NCBI GenBank assembly: GCA_964614655.1
Contig: CAZTPF010000006.1
Location: forward strand, 33,121 to 97,120
Direction of reading: 5' to 3'
DNA: 64,000 nt
Source: Casp-actino8 sp964614655
GTDB lineage: Bacteria; Actinomycetota; Acidimicrobiia; Acidimicrobiales; Ilumatobacteraceae
The first letter of the stretch is position 1. Every line of letters starts with the position of its first letter. A program made the position numbers and the translations under genes. The notes under the pieces are model-generated. The model did no database searches, had not been told where the DNA came from, and saw only the letters and a program-made list of their open reading frames with translations. Below are positions 59,905 to 64,000 of this stretch, piece by piece.

Positions 59905-61810
59905 ACGTCGACAGCAGATCGCGAAGATCGGGCAGGATCACCTCACGTGCCAACTCGGCGGCGTAGTCGCGAGCCAGATGGACCCCGTCCGGACGTCGTT
60001 CCCGGTCGAGTTGGGATCCGGCTTCGGTGAAGAGGCGCGAATAGTCGTACACCGTGACCCCGTCACGAGCGCCCCAATCGTCGACGACGTCGTTCCAGAG
60101 ATCGACCAATTCGGGCTCGTCGCCCAGCACGTCGTCGTCGCTGCGGACGTACGGAGCGTCGAACACGACGATCGGTCGGCCGCCGGCCACGGCGATCAAG
60201 GCCTCGATCGTTCGCTCGAGATCTTGGTAGTAGGTGTCGCTTCCCGGCTCGACCACGACCCCGTCGAGTGATTCGTACGTCCATCGGCTGGGAGGCCCGA
60301 CGGCCACGATCACTGCATCGATCGTGGACCATTCGAGGGCGTCGGCCACGATGCCGGCCGGGAACGGGCAGTAGGTGGAGTCGCGGGTCTCTCCCGGAAC
60401 GTCGAACACGCGGGTGGCGAGGACGAGAGGGCAACCGATCACACCGGCATCGATCACACCCAGGTCGGGATCGCCGACGTCGGCGAGCGCTCGCGCGACG
60501 TTGTTCGCCGTGGAATCACCGATCACGACCAAGGTCAGGGACCGGTCGGCCGGCACCGTCGTAGCGACGGAGGTGTCCGACGGAGTCGACGTCGATGGCG
60601 AACTGGTGGTCGTGACGAGGACCACCGGTGTGGTCGACGGCGTGGAGGGAGTCGAGGCGAGCACGGCGAGCGGGACCACGACCGACGCGACCACACCGAC
60701 AGTGAACGCAGTTGCCGCCCACGTCGGCCGAGCAAGGAGTCGGCGCTCTCGAATCGGACGCTCGAGGTAGTGATGACTGAGAAACGAAGCGACGAGAGTG
60801 ATGGCGAGGCACACGACGATTCGTCCGACCCCGCCGAAGCCGAGTCGATCCTCGGTCACGAAGACGAAGGTCGGCCAGTGAAAGAGGTAGACCCCGTAAC
60901 TGATACGGCCGAGATTCCGAAGCGGACTCCACGACAACATTCCTCGCAATGGTCCTTCGACGACCGCCCCGACCACCAGGAGCACCGACAAGAGGGCGAA
61001 GGCCGGTAGACCACCGCCGGCGATCCAATCGGAACGAGTCGTGCTCGTCACCGACAGCACGACGACCGCGACCAGGGCGAGTGGTGCCACGATCCCGACG
61101 GTTCGGCGAAGTCCGGATCCAAGACCGATCGACAGACGGCCGCGGGTCGCACACGCCAACACTGCGCCGAGGAGCAATTCGGCCGCCCTGGTGTCGGTGC
61201 CGTAGTAGACCCGATCCACTCCCGTCACGGCCAGGCCGACGATCGCCGACGCACCTGCCAGGACCAGAAGTGAGATGCCGATCCGGTGTCGCGACCAGCC
61301 GAGGGCGAATGCTCCGACGACGAGCAGCGGAAGCACGAGGTAGAGCTGCTCCTCGATCGACAACGACCAGATGTGCAGAAGTGGACTCGGTGCCGAGAAC
61401 AGGTCGGAGTACGAGTACTCGGCGAGAACGAAACGCCAGTTGCTCACATAGAGAGCAGCCGACACCGCGTCTCCCCGCAGTCGAGCGGCCTCGGACGGCG
61501 TACTCAACCACGCCGCCAGGAGAACGACGGCCACGATGGTGAGGAGCGACGCCGGCGCCAGCCTTCGAAGGCGTCGACCCCAGAACGCCCGCAGGTCGAG
61601 CCGGCCCGATTCGTCTTTTTCGGCGAGCAACAACGACGTGATCAAGAAACCCGACAAGGTGAAAAAGATCGAGACACCGAGGAATCCGCCCGACATCCAT
61701 TCGAGGTCGGCGTGAAACAGAACGACCAGCAGTACGGCCAGACCGCGCAGACCGTCGAGTCCGGGTTGATAACCGAAACGATGAGGCGACCGGCCGTCCA
61801 CGCCGATCAC
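59891..61810 (-). CDS. Acyltransferase-3 (OafA-like) membrane protein with C-terminal SGNH domain (second copy)
   Basis: A protein of about 639 residues. The acyltransferase-3 domain has LDGLRGLAVLLVVLFHADLE, FFTLSGFLITSLLLAEKDE and LLHIWSLSIEEQLYLVLP. A Ser/Thr/Pro-rich linker follows the last helix, then an SGNH domain (TLVVIGDSTANNVARAL, GDS motif; RRPDGVHLA near the end). GTG 61810 overlaps the stop of the quinone oxidoreductase gene (GTGA). Same architecture as 47051-49150; likely acylates a surface glycan. Confidence 0.9.
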   Translation of the reverse strand: MIGVDGRSPHRFGYQPGLDGLRGLAVLLVVLFHADLEWMSGGFLGVSIFFTLSGFLITSLLLAEKDESGRLDLRAFWGRRLRRLAPASLLTIVAVVLLAAWLSTPSEAARLRGDAVSAALYVSNWRFVLAEYSYSDLFSAPSPLLHIWSLSIEEQLYLVLPLLVVGAFALGWSRHRIGISLLVLAGASAIVGLAVTGVDRVYYGTDTRAAELLLGAVLACATRGRLSIGLGSGLRRTVGIVAPLALVAVVVLSVTSTTRSDWIAGGGLPAFALLSVLLVVGAVVEGPLRGMLSWSPLRNLGRISYGVYLFHWPTFVFVTEDRLGFGGVGRIVVCLAITLVASFLSHHYLERPIRERRLLARPTWAATAFTVGVVASVVVPLAVLASTPSTPSTTPVVLVTTTSSPSTSTPSDTSVATTVPADRSLTLVVIGDSTANNVARALADVGDPDLGVIDAGVIGCPLVLATRVFDVPGETRDSTYCPFPAGIVADALEWSTIDAVIVAVGPPSRWTYESLDGVVVEPGSDTYYQDLERTIEALIAVAGGRPIVVFDAPYVRSDDDVLGDEPELVDLWNDVVDDWGARDGVTVYDYSRLFTEAGSQLDRERRPDGVHLARDYAAELAREVILPDLRDLLSTFRRP

Positions 61811-62790
61811 GAACCGATGTCGATCAAGATCTTCCCGGTGTTGGCGTTGCTCGCCATGTAGTCGTGCGCTCGGGCGACGTCGTCGAAAGCGAATCGCGAG
61901 TCGACGATCGGTCGCAGGCTTCCGTCGTCGAACAAGGGAAGCATCTCGGCGATGAATCGCTGCGTGACGGTCGCCTTCTCCTCGAGAGGACGAGCCCGCA
62001 ACGTGGTGCCGATCCAACGAACTCTCTTGGCCATGATCAGACCGACGTTCACCGTCGTGGTGGCACCGCCCATCAGACCGACCTGCACGATCGATCCCTT
62101 CGGTGCGACGACACGAAGGTTGCGCTCGATTTCGTCTCCGCCGACGACGTCGAGGATCACGTCGACACCGTCCGGGACGGCGGCCTGAAGGTCGGCTGCC
62201 CAGTCGTGAGGAGAACGTTCGATCACCAGATCGGCACCGAGCTCACGACAGGCCGCAGCCTTGCCCGACGAACAGGTGACGGCGATACGCGCACCGATCG
62301 CCTTGGCGATCTGGATGGCCGCAGTGCCCACACCGGACGCACCGGCGTGCACGAGTGCCCAACGTCCGGACGTGAGACCACCTTGCAGAACCAGGGCGTC
62401 CCATGCAGTGAGGAAGACTTCCGGAATGGCTGCCGCATCGGCCAACGACACTCCGGACGGAACCGGCATCAGTTGACGTTCGTGCGTGCACACGAGTTCG
62501 GCGTACGCGCCACCCGCGTCGATGGCCATGACCTCGTCGCCGACCTTCCAGCGCGTCACTCGTCGACCGACGGCACGCACCGTTCCCGAGAATTCGAGGC
62601 CGGGAATCTCGACGTCGAGACCCCGGCGAGGGTCGGGGTAGGCGCCCATTCGCTGCAAGAGGTCGGCGCGATTCAACGCCGTGGCCCGCACGGCCACCAA
62701 CACCTCGTCAGGACCGGGTTCGGGGTCGGGAACGTTCTCGAACGTGAGGACCTCGGTTCCGCCATAGGCGCGAAGGACGACGGCCTTCAC
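61807..62790 (-). CDS. NAD(P)H:quinone oxidoreductase, zeta-crystallin/PIG3-like
   Basis: A 327-residue zinc-free MDR protein. The N-terminal VVLRAYGGTEVLTFENVPDP and the PGLEFSGTVRAVG and VHAGASGVGTAAIQIAKA cofactor motifs match the PIG3/QOR group, which reduces quinones with NADPH. The start is GTG 62790, 6 bp after icd on the same strand, so it is probably cotranscribed with that NADPH-producing enzyme. Confidence 0.9.
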   Translation of the reverse strand: MKAVVLRAYGGTEVLTFENVPDPEPGPDEVLVAVRATALNRADLLQRMGAYPDPRRGLDVEIPGLEFSGTVRAVGRRVTRWKVGDEVMAIDAGGAYAELVCTHERQLMPVPSGVSLADAAAIPEVFLTAWDALVLQGGLTSGRWALVHAGASGVGTAAIQIAKAIGARIAVTCSSGKAAACRELGADLVIERSPHDWAADLQAAVPDGVDVILDVVGGDEIERNLRVVAPKGSIVQVGLMGGATTTVNVGLIMAKRVRWIGTTLRARPLEEKATVTQRFIAEMLPLFDDGSLRPIVDSRFAFDDVARAHDYMASNANTGKILIDIGS

Positions 62791-62796
62791 GTCGAC

Positions 62797-64000
62797 TCAG
62801 CTCATCTTCTGCTGAAGGCGACGATCGAGGGCAGCCAGGTAGTCCTCGGTGGTCAACCACGGCTGGTCCTTCGACACGAGAATCGCAAGATCCTTCGTCA
62901 TCTCGCCACCTTCGACGCTCTCGACGCACACGCTCTCGAGATTCTCGGCGAACTCGATGAGCTTGGGGTTGTTGTCGAGCTTGCCGCGGTGCTTCAGGCC
63001 GCCGGTCCAGGCGTACACCGAGGCAATCGGGTTCGTGGACGTCTTGTTGCCCTTCTGGTGCTCTCGGTAGTGGCGCGTCACCGTGCCATGAGCGGCTTCG
63101 GCTTCGACAGTCTTGCCATCGGGAGTCATGAGAACCGAGGTCATGAGGCCGAGCGAACCGTAACCCTGGGCGACGGTGTCGGACTGCACGTCACCGTCGT
63201 AGTTCTTGCACGCCCACACGTAGCCGCCCTCCCACTTCATGGCGCAGGCGACCATGTCGTCGATGAGACGGTGTTCGTAGGTGAGGCCGGCCTTGTCGAA
63301 ATCGGCCTTGAACTCGGCGTCGAACACTTCCTGGAACAAGTCCTTGAACTGGCCGTCGTAGGCCTTCAGGATCGTGTTCTTGGTGCTCATGTACACCGGA
63401 TAGTTGCGGGCGAGTCCGTAGCGGAACGACGCCCGTGCGAAGTCGCGGATGCTGTCGTTGAAGTTGTACATGCCCATCGTGACGCCGCCGTCCTTACCGA
63501 ACTTCGCGATGTCGAACTGCATGGGCTCACTGCCGTCGTCGGGCGTGTAGGTGATGGTGACGGTTCCGGCTCCGGGGACCTTGAAGTCGGTGGCCTTGTA
63601 CTGATCGCCGTGCGCATGACGACCGATGACGATCGGCTTCGTCCAGCCCGGAACGAGGCGCGGGATGTTGTTGCAGATGATCGGTTCGCGGAAGACGACG
63701 CCGCCGAGAATGTTGCGGATCGTGCCGTTCGGCGACTTCCACATCTTCTTCAGTCCGAACTCTTCGACGCGGGCCTCGTCAGGTGTGATGGTCGCGCACT
63801 TCACGCCGACGCCGTGCTTCAAGATGGCGTTGGCGGCGTCGATGGTCACCTGATCGTCGGTCTGGTCGCGGTACTCCATGCCGAGGTCGTAATACTCGAG
63901 CTGGACGTCGAGGTACGGCAGGATCAGTCGGTCCTTGATGAACTGCCAGATGATGCGGGTCATCTCGTCGCCGTCGAGCTCGACGACCGGGTTGTCGACC
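62797..64000 (-). CDS. icd: Isocitrate dehydrogenase, NADP-dependent, eukaryotic-type (start outside window)
   Basis: The last 401 codons are present; the first few lie beyond the window end. The sequence opens with NPVVELDGDEMTRIIW and contains VGVKCATITPDEARVEEF, SPNGTIRNILGGVVFREPI, the catalytic Tyr/Lys regions and AAHGTVTRHYREHQKG with STNPIASVYAWT. This is the homodimeric type-II family shared with eukaryotic IDH1/2, about 405 residues, rather than the E. coli type or the monomeric actinobacterial type. It makes NADPH and 2-oxoglutarate. Confidence 0.96.
   Translation of the reverse strand, partial: VDNPVVELDGDEMTRIIWQFIKDRLILPYLDVQLEYYDLGMEYRDQTDDQVTIDAANAILKHGVGVKCATITPDEARVEEFGLKKMWKSPNGTIRNILGGVVFREPIICNNIPRLVPGWTKPIVIGRHAHGDQYKATDFKVPGAGTVTITYTPDDGSEPMQFDIAKFGKDGGVTMGMYNFNDSIRDFARASFRYGLARNYPVYMSTKNTILKAYDGQFKDLFQEVFDAEFKADFDKAGLTYEHRLIDDMVACAMKWEGGYVWACKNYDGDVQSDTVAQGYGSLGLMTSVLMTPDGKTVEAEAAHGTVTRHYREHQKGNKTSTNPIASVYAWTGGLKHRGKLDNNPKLIEFAENLESVCVESVEGGEMTKDLAILVSKDQPWLTTEDYLAALDRRLQQKMS

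Noticed and set aside
1..64000. CRISPR arrays, insertion sequences, rRNA genes and riboswitches
   Set aside because: No regularly spaced repeats, transposase motifs, rRNA stretches or recognisable riboswitch cores were seen.

Overview
ORGANISM. High-G+C bacterial DNA, most likely Actinomycetota and plausibly class Acidimicrobiia. Pointers are an actinobacterial-type 6C small RNA, CarD, RNase J beside dapA and ftsK, the ftsK-rimO-pgsA-cinA block, an LLM-class (F420/FMN) oxidoreductase, a mitochondrial-type aconitase with a eukaryotic-type NADP isocitrate dehydrogenase, and many TAnnnT boxes 6-8 nt before start codons (leaderless transcripts). The placement is inference. The sequence is a scaffold with one 100-N gap (14018-14117). 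LAYOUT. (A) 1-17455 is a catabolic region. It holds a Rieske oxygenase with an acyl-CoA synthetase, two ThuA-fold proteins, a TetR-SDR-PNPOx-nitroreductase operon, and a divergent operon of acyl-CoA dehydrogenase, SDR, ThuA and an AcoA-AcoB-AcoX-AcoC-like 2-oxoacid/diketone dehydrogenase. A minus-strand operon follows: glutamine-synthetase-like ligase, SDR, 3-hydroxyisobutyrate-dehydrogenase-like, gap-split Rieske oxygenase, LLM flavin enzyme. (B) 17518-29378 is housekeeping: carD with a histone-H1-like tail, tRNA-Arg(TCT), cinA, pgsA, rimO, an SMP-30 protein, ftsK, rnj, dapA, a small regulator-like gene and ddl. (C) 29404-36272 is a TetR-controlled lipid-type operon. A perfect 24-bp palindrome lies before a fatty-acyl-reductase/HAD fusion, a medium-chain dehydrogenase, a large LarA homologue and a PlsC acyltransferase, each joined to the next by a one-base TGATG overlap. 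(D) 36312-43967 holds a LysM lipoprotein, gltD-gltB and an enoyl-CoA hydratase. (E) 44009-49150 is an envelope glycan group: two multipass GT-C-like proteins and an acyltransferase-3/SGNH protein. (F) 49204-64000 is central metabolism mixed with lipid and envelope genes: GntR and aconitase fired from physically overlapping divergent promoters, a nitroreductase, a HAD-PlsC fusion, the 6C sRNA, LysR, an acyl-CoA carboxylase beta subunit, citrate synthase, a membrane-anchored molybdopterin oxidoreductase, a second acyltransferase-3/SGNH protein, a quinone oxidoreductase and icd (cut by the window end). HOW IT WORKS TOGETHER. Region A looks like uptake-to-CoA catabolism of an unidentified organic substrate. 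Region C with the HAD-PlsC fusion suggests a dedicated pathway for an unusual acyl or alkyl lipid. Regions D and F supply glutamate and TCA flux. No mobile element, CRISPR array, rRNA or replication origin was seen. No gene-free stretch exceeds 300 bases; the longest (54346-54604) holds the 6C RNA and promoters.
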